A stretch of DNA of 51,610 nt, taken from IMG/VR virus record IMGVR_UViG_3300023181_000037, positions 1 through 51,610 of that record, one strand, 5' to 3'. Below, in pieces: positions 22,303 through 31,565 of the stretch (positions are counted from its first letter, which is position 1; each line of letters starts with the position of its first letter). The notes beneath the pieces are model-generated. The model had not been told where the DNA came from and ran no database searches. It saw only the letters and a list, made by a program, of their open reading frames with translations. This DNA comes from a virus. A program made the translations under genes and the position numbers.

Positions 22303-23657
22303 TGGAACTGGTTTTTGATACACACGGCAATGAGAAGCAAAAGGAAGTCTGCAAAATGTGGATTGACCCTTCTGTGACTGACATTGTTTATGGTGGATCG
22401 AAAGGCAGCGGGAAGTCCTTTCTTGGCTGTTCGCTCATATTCAGCGCCGCTTTAACGTATCCTGGTACGCATTGGTTTATTGCCAGGAAGAAGCTCAATG
22501 ACCTGCGGAAGTTCACCATCCCCTCTATCTATGAGGTGTTTGATGTTTGGGGTGTCACTAAAGGCTATTACAGCTACAATGGCCAGGATAACTACTTTAC
22601 GCTCTACAACGGCAGCAAGGTATTTCTCCTGGATGCTAAGTGGATGCCATCCGATCCGCTATACGCTCGTTTCGGGTCTATGCAGAATACCGGGGGCTGG
22701 ATAGAAGAGGCCGGGGAATTTGAAGTAGAAGCAAAGAATAACCTTGCAGCCTCTATCGGTCGATGGAAGAATGAAGAGTACAACCTACCCGCTAACTTGC
22801 TGCAGACCTGCAACCCTTCAAAGAACTATCTCTATTCTGATTATTACAAGCCCAACAAAGAGGGCACTTTAGATGCCTGGAAGCGTTTTGTACAAGCATT
22901 GCCACAGGATAATAAGATGCTGGATAAGGGTTACTTAGAGAATCTGGACCGGACACTGACGAAGAACGAGAAAGAGCGTCTGCTTAAGGGTAATTGGGAA
23001 TATGACGATGACCCGCAAAAGCTGTTCAATGATTATGATAAGATATTGGACATGTTCGCCAATAACATGCAGATTGCGGACTATTCAGGCGGCAAATACC
23101 TGTCTGCCGATATCGCCTATGAAGGCTCGGATATGTTCGTAATCGGCAGCTGGGAAGGGCTGGTGCTCACTAAAGTGACCGCAATCGATAAAATAGATGA
23201 TGTTGCAGTAGCCAGGACCATCAACGAGCAACGCTTAAAGACCGGAATTCCTATCGGGAACGTTGTCTATGATGCGGATGGCCTTAAAACATTCGTCCGG
23301 CAGTCTGGCAAAACAGGGCTACTGGCATCCGCAAAGGAATTCCACAATGGCGGCAAGGCGCTGCATGGTGAGAACTACTACAATTTAAAGGCGCAATGCT
23401 ACTTCAAGTTAGCAGAATACGTTAACGACAATAAAATATACATAACCGATCAGACCTACCGGAAGCAGATCATTGAAGAGTTGGAGCAGATTAAAAAAAT
23501 GATCCGCAATGATGACAAAGAACCGCTACGGGTAGAGCGTAAGATTGATTTGCGCGCCAGGCTGGGAAGATCCCCGGATTTCGTGGATATGATGGCCATG
23601 CGCATGGTATATGAACTCAAACCTAAAATAGCTTCGCGTCCAGGATGGGCGATATAA
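22302..23657 (+). CDS. terL: Terminase large subunit
   Basis: 451 residues from the ATG at 22302. The ATPase Walker A is GGSKGSGKS (31-39), Walker B is GGWIEEAGE (about 131-139), and coupling motif LLQTCNPSKNYLY follows. The RNase H-like nuclease domain starts with LSADIAYEGSD (about 266) and has VYDADGL (about 325) and DFVDMMAMRM near the end. It pumps and cuts DNA during head filling. A GTG at 22299 is an alternative start. Confidence 0.96.
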   Translation: MELVFDTHGNEKQKEVCKMWIDPSVTDIVYGGSKGSGKSFLGCSLIFSAALTYPGTHWFIARKKLNDLRKFTIPSIYEVFDVWGVTKGYYSYNGQDNYFTLYNGSKVFLLDAKWMPSDPLYARFGSMQNTGGWIEEAGEFEVEAKNNLAASIGRWKNEEYNLPANLLQTCNPSKNYLYSDYYKPNKEGTLDAWKRFVQALPQDNKMLDKGYLENLDRTLTKNEKERLLKGNWEYDDDPQKLFNDYDKILDMFANNMQIADYSGGKYLSADIAYEGSDMFVIGSWEGLVLTKVTAIDKIDDVAVARTINEQRLKTGIPIGNVVYDADGLKTFVRQSGKTGLLASAKEFHNGGKALHGENYYNLKAQCYFKLAEYVNDNKIYITDQTYRKQIIEELEQIKKMIRNDDKEPLRVERKIDLRARLGRSPDFVDMMAMRMVYELKPKIASRPGWAI

Positions 23658-23667
23658 ATAATAAATC

Positions 23668-25074
23668 ATGGATAAAGACCTTTTCCAATCATTGCTTAAT
23701 ACCCCGGATGCTTTATGCTGCTCTATACGAGCCCAATGGAAGCCATTTTACAACCGTGATGACTTTAAAAGTTATGATCCTAAGAATCATAAGATAAACT
23801 ATCGCCTCCCCCGGCTTGTGGCTAAGCCAACCGATAAAGTGAATCCAGAAACCGATGAGCCTGTATATGAGAAGGTGTGGGAGGAGCAAAATAAGCTTGC
23901 GTTCTCAGATCAAAAGATCATTGTGGATACTGCCGTAGCGTTTCTAACAAATGGGGATGTAACGCTAAAACCTGCAATCACAGATGATACCGGTGCTCAG
24001 CTTGCTACTTTGGTGCAAGCCACTTGGGATAAAAACAAATTGGATTACGAGAATAGCGACATGGCCGAAACCGTCAAAACGCAGCTTGAATGCGCTGAGA
24101 TATGGTATGGTGAGGTGGCCGAAAAGGATTCCGAAGGCAACACCACCAGGGCAGAAATGAAGGTACGCTTCTATAAGCCGTCTGATGGTTACGATTTAAT
24201 ACCCGTTTGGGACAATAACCGGGACCTTATAGCCTTTGCGCTCCAGTACCAGGACGCAAAGACAGCAAAAGCAAGGTATATGGATGTTTACACCGATACT
24301 TATATCAGGTACTACGTCCAAAATGGCCAAGGTTGGCAAGAAAGGCGGGCGGCAGCACCATTGCCATACGGCAAAATACCCGTTATACTATGGTGCCAGC
24401 CGCACTCGGACTATAGGGACGTCCAAAGCCTTATTGATAGAAAGGAAATGGTTATGAGCGGCTATGCTGATGATAACGACTATACTGCCAACCCTTTCAT
24501 GTTCATAAAAACCGATAAGTTAGTATCAATGCCTCAAAAGGGGCAAGCAGGCAAAGTGCTGCAAGGCGATGGGGCATCCGATGCCAAGTTCTTGGAAAGG
24601 CACAGCAAGCCGGAAGCAATTATTTACGAAATGGACACTTTGAACGATGCAATATACGGGTCCACACAAACCCCCCAGCTCGATTTTAAGTCTATGCAGG
24701 GGCTTGGGGATATTTCAGGGGCAGCATTAGATCGTTTACTTATATCTGCCCACATGAAGGCGATGAAAGCGCATCGTAGCTGGTACGGTAAGGGGATTCA
24801 ACGACGGATAAACTTTCTCGTAGCGGCTTTATCAGCCATCACTCCCGGGCTTGCAAGTGCAAAGGACTTGACAATTAAGCCGATTTTCGGGCTTTTCAAA
24901 CTAGATGCGGATTCCGACAGGGTAGATGTGGCAACAAAAGCCTACCAGGCGAATATCATGAGCCAGAAGGAAGCCATCGCATACGCTGGCATCGCTGATG
25001 ATCCCCAGGCAACACTTGAGGCTATTCAGGCAGAAAGTATTGCAAAACCACCAGCAGATAACCTCAATAAATAA
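23668..25074 (+). CDS. Portal protein (SPP1 gp6-like)
   Basis: 468 residues, of the usual size for SPP1-type portals. The N-terminal wing has KLAFSDQKIIVDTAVAFLTN, and the late segment DISGAALDRLLISAHMKAMK resembles the S-G-x-A-L-x-x-L helix of this family. It lies directly after terL in the normal order. It forms the dodecameric ring through which DNA enters the head. Confidence 0.9.
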   Translation: MDKDLFQSLLNTPDALCCSIRAQWKPFYNRDDFKSYDPKNHKINYRLPRLVAKPTDKVNPETDEPVYEKVWEEQNKLAFSDQKIIVDTAVAFLTNGDVTLKPAITDDTGAQLATLVQATWDKNKLDYENSDMAETVKTQLECAEIWYGEVAEKDSEGNTTRAEMKVRFYKPSDGYDLIPVWDNNRDLIAFALQYQDAKTAKARYMDVYTDTYIRYYVQNGQGWQERRAAAPLPYGKIPVILWCQPHSDYRDVQSLIDRKEMVMSGYADDNDYTANPFMFIKTDKLVSMPQKGQAGKVLQGDGASDAKFLERHSKPEAIIYEMDTLNDAIYGSTQTPQLDFKSMQGLGDISGAALDRLLISAHMKAMKAHRSWYGKGIQRRINFLVAALSAITPGLASAKDLTIKPIFGLFKLDADSDRVDVATKAYQANIMSQKEAIAYAGIADDPQATLEAIQAESIAKPPADNLNK

Positions 25075-25078
25075 TTAG

Positions 25079-25114
25079 TAGCAAATTTGCTATTGTGTAA
25101 ATAAATCTATTTAC
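25079..25114. promoter_or_regulatory. Two palindromes between portal and scaffold genes
   Basis: TAGCAAATTTGCTA (25079-25092) is a perfect 14-bp palindrome. GTAAATA (25097-25103) and TATTTAC (25108-25114) form a perfect 7-bp inverted repeat. Both fall in a 68-bp AT-rich gap and could be an operator or an mRNA processing site. No T-rich tail follows. Confidence 0.4.
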
Positions 25115-25142
25115 ATTTACAGCAACAAAACTTTACTATATA

Positions 25143-25796
25143 ATGGCCGTTCCAAAGGATAAGGTTGCTGCTGCGCTTGGGGTTAAATACAGGGGGAAAA
25201 GCATCTCAAAGACTTTAGTTAATGATCTAGCCACTGATTGGGCAGAAAAGATCGAAGATGAAGCGGGGATTGATGAGTACATCAACAACCACGACACGAT
25301 GATCAATGTCTTCATCAAAGAAGCAGACCGCAGAGCAACCACCGCAGCAGAAAAGGCCCGTAAGGAAGCTTCGGATGCAGCAGCAGGACGCCAGACAGAT
25401 GATCAGAACCAGGGCGAAGAAACAATACCGACCGATGCGCCGGATTGGTTCAAGCAGTTTGCAACAGCACAAGCACAGCAAACCAAGGTACTGACTGATA
25501 AGCTGGCAGCTTTTGAGGGGGCGACACAGGCTAAGACAATTCAGGAACGCTTCACCAAGGAAGCCAAGGCGAAAGGGGTACCGGATGCGTGGATTAAACG
25601 CTCCCTGCCAGGTACTGAAGCTGACTACGACACCGCGCTTAATGACATCGTAACCGATTACACACAGTTCGCAACAGAAAACAAACTGAAAATGATTGGC
25701 GGCGATGCTCCAGGAGGCAACGGATCGGGTGGAGGCAATAGTAGTGTTGTTACCGCGTCTAAAGAAGAGATCGCGGAAGTAATGAAACAACTTTAA
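25143..25796 (+). CDS. Scaffolding-like head protein, 217 aa
   Basis: Charged and helical (KEADRRATTAAEKARKEASD) with a long helical middle, a Gly/Ser-rich spacer and a short C-terminal helix (TASKEEIAEVMKQL). This composition, the size and the place between portal and capsid genes fit a scaffolding protein that guides capsid assembly. Confidence 0.7.
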   Translation: MAVPKDKVAAALGVKYRGKSISKTLVNDLATDWAEKIEDEAGIDEYINNHDTMINVFIKEADRRATTAAEKARKEASDAAAGRQTDDQNQGEETIPTDAPDWFKQFATAQAQQTKVLTDKLAAFEGATQAKTIQERFTKEAKAKGVPDAWIKRSLPGTEADYDTALNDIVTDYTQFATENKLKMIGGDAPGGNGSGGGNSSVVTASKEEIAEVMKQL

Positions 25797-25809
25797 AAAC
25801 AAGCAAACT

Positions 25810-26469
25810 ATGCAACTTCAAAATTTAGCAGATACCCCGGTACTGTTCGATGATGGTCTGGATTCGATTGTGATCCGGCACTGTTATATGACGGTCCCAG
25901 GTGGTCGCACACTGGACGTGACAGGCTTTGCGCCGACAACGATCCGAAAAGGGCATGTTATCATCAAAGCCAATGCGGCCGGTGGTGATTACAAGCCGAT
26001 GCCTGTTACGGGCGTCAACGCTATTGCCGCTCTTGGCGTAGCTAATGTAGGCTCCGGCTACGTGAACGCAGGTACTTACGCTGCTGTTGCCCTGACGGGC
26101 GGCACGGGCACAGGCGCTACTGCCGACATCAGCATTTATGCAGGTCGTGTAACCTCTGTTACCCTGGTAAACAAGGGTGCGGGCTATGCAGCAGGTGATG
26201 TACTGAGTGCCGCAGCTGCTAACATCGGTACTGGTGGTACAGGATTCTCTATTCCTGTTCTGTCTGTTCTTGAAGCAGCAGCCTATGCAGCACTGCCAGC
26301 GTCTCACTCTTATGTGGGCATTGCTCAGCATTCCATCCTGACAGCAAAGAAAAGCATCGGTATCATGACTGGTGGATCATTTAACCCGGTGGCAGCACCA
26401 TACGACTTTAGCACCATTGCTGGAGCATTCAAAACCGCTGTTCCCACAATCCTCGCGCAAGCTGATTAA
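25810..26469 (+). CDS. Head decoration protein with Gly-rich insert
   Basis: 219 residues, directly upstream of the capsid gene where lambda-like phages place their decoration protein. Residues 1-70 and 155-219 look like one beta-rich domain (YMTVPGGRTLDVTG; LPASHSYVGIAQHSI). Residues about 75-153 form a separate repeat-like insert (VGSGYVNAGTY, GGTGTGATADISIYAGRVTS, GAGYAAGDVLSAA) of a type seen in virion proteins of several phages. Probably displayed on the capsid surface. Confidence 0.65.
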   Translation: MQLQNLADTPVLFDDGLDSIVIRHCYMTVPGGRTLDVTGFAPTTIRKGHVIIKANAAGGDYKPMPVTGVNAIAALGVANVGSGYVNAGTYAAVALTGGTGTGATADISIYAGRVTSVTLVNKGAGYAAGDVLSAAAANIGTGGTGFSIPVLSVLEAAAYAALPASHSYVGIAQHSILTAKKSIGIMTGGSFNPVAAPYDFSTIAGAFKTAVPTILAQAD

Positions 26470-26471
26470 TT

Positions 26472-27569
26472 ATGAATCCGTCATTATTTATAGCGCTTTT
26501 ACAGCAGTACTTCCCTTCGCTCACAACTGCGATTGTTGAAAAGTACAACGGCGAATCCCGCCCACGTCCATACTTCTACCGCCAATTCAGCCGCCCGGAG
26601 TTCTCTGTGGATGGCAAATGGCAGTCCGTGACCGAGAACAACAGCCTTGTAGCTGCTGATATCGTTGCCATGGATTCTGAGATCCCATTGAAGAAGCGCT
26701 CTGCGCTGGCCCAGGCTACGGGCGACATCCCCAAGATGGGTATGAAGCTGGCACTAAATGAAAAGGAACTCACTGACCTGCAAACACTGATTGCCCGCGC
26801 ATCCCTGAACGGTGGCGCTACACAATCACAGATTGTGGCTAAGCTGTTCCGCGACGTTGACCGTGTTATCGGTGGCGGCTACGAACGTATTGAGCAGATG
26901 TTCCTGGAAGGTCTTTCTACCGGCGTTACCGTTGTCCCTGACAGTGAAAACGTTGGCTTGGGGGTTCGTGTTGATTTCGGCTACCTGGCTGCCAACTCGT
27001 TTACGAGCTCAACGCCATGGTCAAACCCTGCATCTACGCCATTCACAGACATGCAGCCAATGCTGGACCGTGCAGCGCTTCAAGGTGATGTTATCACTAA
27101 AATCCTGCTTGACCGCGCAACCATGAACCGCATTGCGGCAACAAATGAAGGCAAACAGCTATGGGCTGCCGCCAACGGCTTCAATGGCGCCAACATTCCG
27201 CGTCCTACGATTGATAATCTGAATGCAGCTGTGCAGGCAGAGTATGGCTTTACCTTCCAGATCATCGAGCGCTCTGTGACGTTTGAAAAGAACGGCGCAC
27301 AGACAGCCCGTAAGCCATGGAAAGCAGGCCAAGTGGTAGCAGTTACCACCGATGACCTTTGCACGCTGGCTTATGCCCGTTTGGCAGAACAAGATCATCC
27401 GGACGCAGCGTGCGAGTACCAACTTGCCGATCTGTTCATGCTGATCTCCAAGTACCGTGTAAGTGAGCCATCCCTGCGCGAAATGACCAAGATGCAAGCG
27501 CGTGTTGTTCCTGTCGTGAACAATCCGAATAGCATCTACACCCTGGATTCAAACATCACAGCTGGCTAA
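26472..27569 (+). CDS. Major capsid protein (lambda gpE-like)
   Basis: 365 residues. The early segment RPRPYFYRQFSRPEFSVDGK, the middle helix NEKELTDLQTLIARASLNGG and the segment TKILLDRATMNRIAATNEGK are typical of the HK97-fold E family. Position after portal, scaffold and decoration genes agrees. It forms the icosahedral shell. Confidence 0.88.
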   Translation: MNPSLFIALLQQYFPSLTTAIVEKYNGESRPRPYFYRQFSRPEFSVDGKWQSVTENNSLVAADIVAMDSEIPLKKRSALAQATGDIPKMGMKLALNEKELTDLQTLIARASLNGGATQSQIVAKLFRDVDRVIGGGYERIEQMFLEGLSTGVTVVPDSENVGLGVRVDFGYLAANSFTSSTPWSNPASTPFTDMQPMLDRAALQGDVITKILLDRATMNRIAATNEGKQLWAAANGFNGANIPRPTIDNLNAAVQAEYGFTFQIIERSVTFEKNGAQTARKPWKAGQVVAVTTDDLCTLAYARLAEQDHPDAACEYQLADLFMLISKYRVSEPSLREMTKMQARVVPVVNNPNSIYTLDSNITAG

Positions 27570-27570
27570 T

Positions 27571-27798
27571 ATGGCACGGAAAGCGAAAGTAAACGAAGAT
27601 GGTGCCGGCATTAGCAGTGTAGATAGCTACATCGTTCTTCAGCCATTCCAGGATGCCCGCGAACACGCAACATCATCCGTGCCTCAACAGTATGAGGCGG
27701 GCGATGATGTGAGTGATATGGATGCGGGCCGATTGGCTTCTTTGGTTAACCGTGGCATCGTAGGCCTCACTAAGGCAGAAGCAAGCACCGAAGCATAA
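27571..27798 (+). CDS. Small head protein, 75 aa
   Basis: One nt after the capsid gene. Resembles short head-completion proteins by size and place; contains YIVLQPFQDAREH and a final LASLVNRGIVGLTKAEAS. Its stop overlaps the next start (TAATG). Function inferred from context. Confidence 0.65.
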   Translation: MARKAKVNEDGAGISSVDSYIVLQPFQDAREHATSSVPQQYEAGDDVSDMDAGRLASLVNRGIVGLTKAEASTEA

Positions 27799-28430
27799 TG
27801 TACAACGAGCAGGCCATACAAACGCTTATTGACCGCATAGGATGGTCTATGCCGATCGAAATATCCGGGATTACTTTGACGGCTGAAAACCTGAGAAGTG
27901 ATTCCGGGCGTTTCTTTGATAGCTTCCATAAGCTGGTAACGGTGCATAACGTATATGATGTGGTGCCGATGGCGAACATGCCTAATGCGCCTTTTAACGT
28001 TCAGCTCTACAAGTATAAGCGCCAGGCTGTTCTATCTGTTCTAAATGCCATATTCGACGATAACCTGCGGGCGCACTACGATACGACGTCGTCTGGCTGC
28101 CGCATTGACCTTCGCGGCACAGATTACAGCGGCATGATCATCGGTAATGCCTCGGTTTTTGATCAATCTTTCGGTCGGCAAATGGTAGTTGATATCCTTC
28201 AGCTCGAACGAAGCTCTGCCAGAAGCAACAGCAATGAGCGGTTGATGAAAGAGTTCCAAAATATCGATCTTGAAATAGAAGGATATTATGATCGTCAGAC
28301 TGGCAAGCTTATAGCTAAAGGCGCACGTGCATTGCTTAAAGAAGCCATAGAAAAAGCCATTGCAATACTCTTCCCGGACGTGGCTGATAAGAATAAAAGC
28401 ACAATCAGAAACCGTTCTTATCTATGGTAG
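27798..28430 (+). CDS. Head-tail connector candidate, 210 aa
   Basis: Unrecognised sequence following the capsid block in the place of head-tail adaptor genes. Includes LLKEAIEKAIAILFPDVADK near the C-terminus. Overlaps the next gene by 7 nt. Confidence 0.65.
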   Translation: MYNEQAIQTLIDRIGWSMPIEISGITLTAENLRSDSGRFFDSFHKLVTVHNVYDVVPMANMPNAPFNVQLYKYKRQAVLSVLNAIFDDNLRAHYDTTSSGCRIDLRGTDYSGMIIGNASVFDQSFGRQMVVDILQLERSSARSNSNERLMKEFQNIDLEIEGYYDRQTGKLIAKGARALLKEAIEKAIAILFPDVADKNKSTIRNRSYLW

Positions 28431-28984
28431 CCCTTAAACTAAACCCCGTAGGCGTTGATGTGGTCATTCAAGACATGCAAGAGGCTATGTATGCGGAGTT
28501 AGTGAGCTTATGGGGCATAAAAAACGATACCGATTATGCTTGTTACGGTCGCGCCTATCGCCAGCAGGTGGCAGGCAAAGATCAATACATCCCTGAGGTG
28601 TTCGTGAGCGGTAACGATTACAAGGAAGTTTATCTGAATGACCGCGTAAAAGCCTTGTCTTACTTCCAGTATGAGCGAAACGACTTTAAACTGATGAATA
28701 CAGCGCCCGTAAGCCTGATATTCTGGGTTAATATCCAGCAGCTCAAACCGGCAATAGATCACCGCGCAGACGAAGAGGTGAGGGTAGATGTAGCCAACTT
28801 CATTGTGAAGTACCTGGCTGATAATAACCAAACCATATCAACGGTCACCGGGATAGATAAGGTCTTTGCTGAGTATGCTGGCTACCGATCCGCCGATAGT
28901 ATCAAGCACCGCGACATGCACCCGTTCCATTGCTTCCGTATCAACTTCACTTTGCCCCCTTACGACAGTACATCAAATTGTTAA
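28424..28984 (+). CDS. Tail completion / head-tail joining candidate, 186 aa
   Basis: No motif I can name. The segment SLIFWVNIQQLKPAIDHRAD and the late HRDMHPFHCFRINFTLPPYD are conserved-looking. Position just before the tail tube gene suggests a tail terminator or joining protein. Confidence 0.6.
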   Translation: MVALKLNPVGVDVVIQDMQEAMYAELVSLWGIKNDTDYACYGRAYRQQVAGKDQYIPEVFVSGNDYKEVYLNDRVKALSYFQYERNDFKLMNTAPVSLIFWVNIQQLKPAIDHRADEEVRVDVANFIVKYLADNNQTISTVTGIDKVFAEYAGYRSADSIKHRDMHPFHCFRINFTLPPYDSTSNC

Positions 28985-29006
28985 TCAACAAAAAAACTAA
29001 AACAAC

Positions 29007-30005
29007 ATGCCAAATAGTTTAAATGAAGTATCCTGCGGTACCAGCTCCGGAAATATCGGGACGACCCAATGTGGATACAAGCTTAAGAAGTCGCTAGGGC
29101 TTATTGCTCTGGCGCCCGGCCTATTCCCCCCGAACACCGCGCTTGCTTCACCAACAACCTTCAATGCCTGGTTCAAAGCAGCGCTGCAAGCTACTTCACG
29201 GGGTGCCCGCGCTTTCCTCATTGGCAAGTTCAAAGATGCTGTTTCCAACGGCCAGGATCCGCAGTTCTTTTCCTACCCGGACGGTTCGCGCGTATTGGTA
29301 CGTGATGCTGTCCGCGCTATCCGCTACGAGCTGGATTCCGATTTCTGCTATCACAGGCAGATTATGGGTGTGGACCTGAGCTCTTACACGTTCCTGGAAC
29401 TGTGGCAGACAACAGCAGGTGATGTTATAGCCATGGGCACGACGGCAACGGACCCCGCCACCAACTTAACATCCTTTGTAGGGGTAGCTAAGAGCCTGGT
29501 TTATGCTGAACCGCCAATCCCGCCAGCAAACAATGAGCCTGAACGCTACTACATGCAGGTTGAGGATCAGGATATCTATGATATCACCCTGAACCGTGCG
29601 GTTTTCAAGCTGAGCAAGACGTTCTTCAATGATCTGCAGCCATTTGCTGTTAAGGATGTTGTACTGGAGAACCGTACCCCATCCGGTGCTGCAGCTGGCG
29701 TGTTCACCATCCGTCCAAGCATCTCATGCGGTGGCAAGTCATTGTCCGGCCCCGATATGATCCCGGCTTTGGCATCCCCTACCTACATCCTGGTTACGAA
29801 TGCAGCAACTGGCGCAGTGATCACAGCTACGACAGTTGCAGTGGATACTACCGACCCGGATAATATTGTCGTTACGCTCGACACAACGGATACGGATTAC
29901 CCCGGCGCAGGCGGTTACATCAACATCAAGATCGCGGGCATGAGTGTAGTGCTTATCCCGATCGGCCCGTACGAAAGCAACATCCTATCCGTTCCACGCT
30001 CATAA
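29007..30005 (+). CDS. Putative major tail tube protein with Ig-like end
   Basis: 332 residues. Residues 1-220 would form the tube domain. From about 225, a beta-rich Ig-like region follows (AAGVFTIRPSISCGG, TDPDNIVVTLDTTDTDYPG, GYINIKIAGMSVVLIPIG), as often appended to tail tube proteins. It is the largest protein between the joining genes and the tape measure cluster. Assignment rests mainly on order. Confidence 0.65.
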   Translation: MPNSLNEVSCGTSSGNIGTTQCGYKLKKSLGLIALAPGLFPPNTALASPTTFNAWFKAALQATSRGARAFLIGKFKDAVSNGQDPQFFSYPDGSRVLVRDAVRAIRYELDSDFCYHRQIMGVDLSSYTFLELWQTTAGDVIAMGTTATDPATNLTSFVGVAKSLVYAEPPIPPANNEPERYYMQVEDQDIYDITLNRAVFKLSKTFFNDLQPFAVKDVVLENRTPSGAAAGVFTIRPSISCGGKSLSGPDMIPALASPTYILVTNAATGAVITATTVAVDTTDPDNIVVTLDTTDTDYPGAGGYINIKIAGMSVVLIPIGPYESNILSVPRS

Positions 30006-30017
30006 AAAACAACCATT

Positions 30018-30278
30018 ATGTCAGAAAAGAAAGCAATTAACCCGAAGACGGGTGAGGAATACGAAATCTTCAACGGTGTGCAATACCTGCCTTCCGTTGT
30101 GGCTAAGATGACTCCTGAAAAGTTCGCCGAACAGAACGCCCATTTATGGAAGGGTGATGGCAACCAGGCGGAACAACTGGCCGCATTCCATGCGGAAGCA
30201 ACCCGTGTGAACAAAGACAATACAAAGCCTGCCCCAACTACCCCGGCAAAGGATGATGGCGACAAAGGCAAAAAGTAG
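30018..30278 (+). CDS. Small tail-region protein, 86 aa
   Basis: Charged protein with a Lys/Pro/Asp-rich disordered tail (TKPAPTTPAKDDGDKGKK). Located between tail tube and terminator 30304-30330. Function unknown. Confidence 0.6.
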   Translation: MSEKKAINPKTGEEYEIFNGVQYLPSVVAKMTPEKFAEQNAHLWKGDGNQAEQLAAFHAEATRVNKDNTKPAPTTPAKDDGDKGKK

Positions 30279-30303
30279 GTTGGTTTTAATTGTGTGAATG
30301 AAG

Positions 30304-30330
30304 GGCGGCGGTATTCACTGCCGCCTTTTT
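30304..30330 (+). terminator. Intrinsic terminator inside the late operon
   Basis: GGCGGC (30304-30309) pairs with GCCGCC (30320-30325), followed by TTTTT. It would lower read-through from the abundant head and tail-tube genes into the tail assembly genes. Confidence 0.8.
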
Positions 30331-30342
30331 AAATCAATTCTT

Positions 30343-30774
30343 ATGGGTCTGATAGGTAAACTGGTAGAAGTGTTTAACAACCTTGATTTGGTGCAGGAAA
30401 CGGCCAAAGCGGCGAAGGATAATGAGGATAAGATGGTGGCATTGAACCGCGACCAGATGAATGAAGGTATTGCGTCTACCGGAGACTATATCAAACCCGA
30501 TTACACCCGATTGACCGTTGAACAGAAAAAGATTAAGGGACAGCGTTACGACGTTGTTACGCTTCGTGATACCGGCGCTTTCCAAGGCGAAATGTACCAG
30601 ATCATTTCGGGCGATAAATACGACTACTTCAGCCGGGACAGTAAGGCTGTTTCACTTCATAATAAGTATGCGCCTGAGATCTTCGGCTTAACCCCCGATA
30701 GCAGAGCCACTGCATGGCGGGAATTCCTGGCGCCTGCAGTAAGACAGCAGATAAATATTAAACTTCAATCTTGA
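30343..30774 (+). CDS. Tail assembly region protein, 143 aa
   Basis: Start at the ATG at 30343, after the terminator. Includes DKMVALNRDQMNEGIASTGD and IFGLTPDSRATAWREFLAPA. Unrecognised; by place it may be a tail assembly protein. Confidence 0.65.
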   Translation: MGLIGKLVEVFNNLDLVQETAKAAKDNEDKMVALNRDQMNEGIASTGDYIKPDYTRLTVEQKKIKGQRYDVVTLRDTGAFQGEMYQIISGDKYDYFSRDSKAVSLHNKYAPEIFGLTPDSRATAWREFLAPAVRQQINIKLQS

Positions 30775-30778
30775 CGCC

Positions 30779-31006
30779 ATGAGCCACTGCAAGGACTGCG
30801 AACAAACACTAACCAACGAACAAAAGATTGCCCTACATGAAAAGGAACTTATTGAATTGGCGAAACAGAGAGGCCGGACATGGGCAAAGCACAACACCTA
30901 CATCGGAAACCTCTACATCCACCGAACAAAGAACGGATTTGGATTTAAGCGCCTCGAAGAGCTCGACGGCCGGGAAGTCATCGATACTTATTACGTGTCT
31001 TTCTGA
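30779..31006 (+). CDS. Hypothetical protein with CxxC, 75 aa
   Basis: Begins MSHCKDCEQTLTNEQKIALH, giving a CxxC pair, then a strand-rich end (TYIGNLYIHRTKNGFGFKRL). Four nt after the previous gene. A longer frame starting at 30828 overlaps it, but its first 62 residues look like shadow sequence. Function unknown. Confidence 0.6.
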   Translation: MSHCKDCEQTLTNEQKIALHEKELIELAKQRGRTWAKHNTYIGNLYIHRTKNGFGFKRLEELDGREVIDTYYVSF

Positions 31007-31013
31007 CCTGTGG

Positions 31014-31565
31014 ATGGCTACATACGTTACTATTGTAACCAGTGGAGATTTGAAGCACCTGGGAGGCGATAATGACGCGGATAGGCGCGAAGCGTGGGCA
31101 AACATCCAGGATGAGTGGGAACGCGAAATGCTGGGCGCTAAAGCCGAAATAGAATTGGACCATCAAAAAGAGATCCGGAAACTCACTTTTGACATTGCCC
31201 GTATCGGAATGATCGTGGATTATGTGCAATCATTGGGGCTAACGGAAGAAATAAAGGCGGAGCTGGCTGAAGAAGGCTTTTACCTGGAATCGGCGGATGA
31301 AATACAGCAGGTGATCAACCAATCCAAGCAATTAAACATCCGGCTTGATACGCTGATCAAGAAAACGGAAGCCAACGCAATAGCGGATAACGATACCGCG
31401 GTAAATAAAGCCCTTTTTGTAAAGATGTGCCTGAACTTCACCATACAATTCAAGGTTCATGTAGTATTGGAGAACATAAAGGCACTGGATTTCTGCGTCT
31501 ACTACCGTAAATACTGTGATTACATAGAACAGGCAAGCAGAACCCCGGCGCCAGCAGAGTATTAA
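31014..31565 (+). CDS. Hypothetical helical tail-region protein, 183 aa
   Basis: Start at the ATG at 31014, eight nt after the preceding stop. Largely helical and charged (WANIQDEWEREMLGAKAEIE, IQQVINQSKQLNIRLDTLIK). It ends the rightward run before the leftward insert. Possible tail assembly chaperone, from position only. Confidence 0.6.
   Translation: MATYVTIVTSGDLKHLGGDNDADRREAWANIQDEWEREMLGAKAEIELDHQKEIRKLTFDIARIGMIVDYVQSLGLTEEIKAELAEEGFYLESADEIQQVINQSKQLNIRLDTLIKKTEANAIADNDTAVNKALFVKMCLNFTIQFKVHVVLENIKALDFCVYYRKYCDYIEQASRTPAPAEY

Noticed and set aside
25825-26331. 168-aa minus-strand frame
   Set aside because: Antisense to the decoration gene; Cys- and Arg-rich composition typical of a shadow frame.
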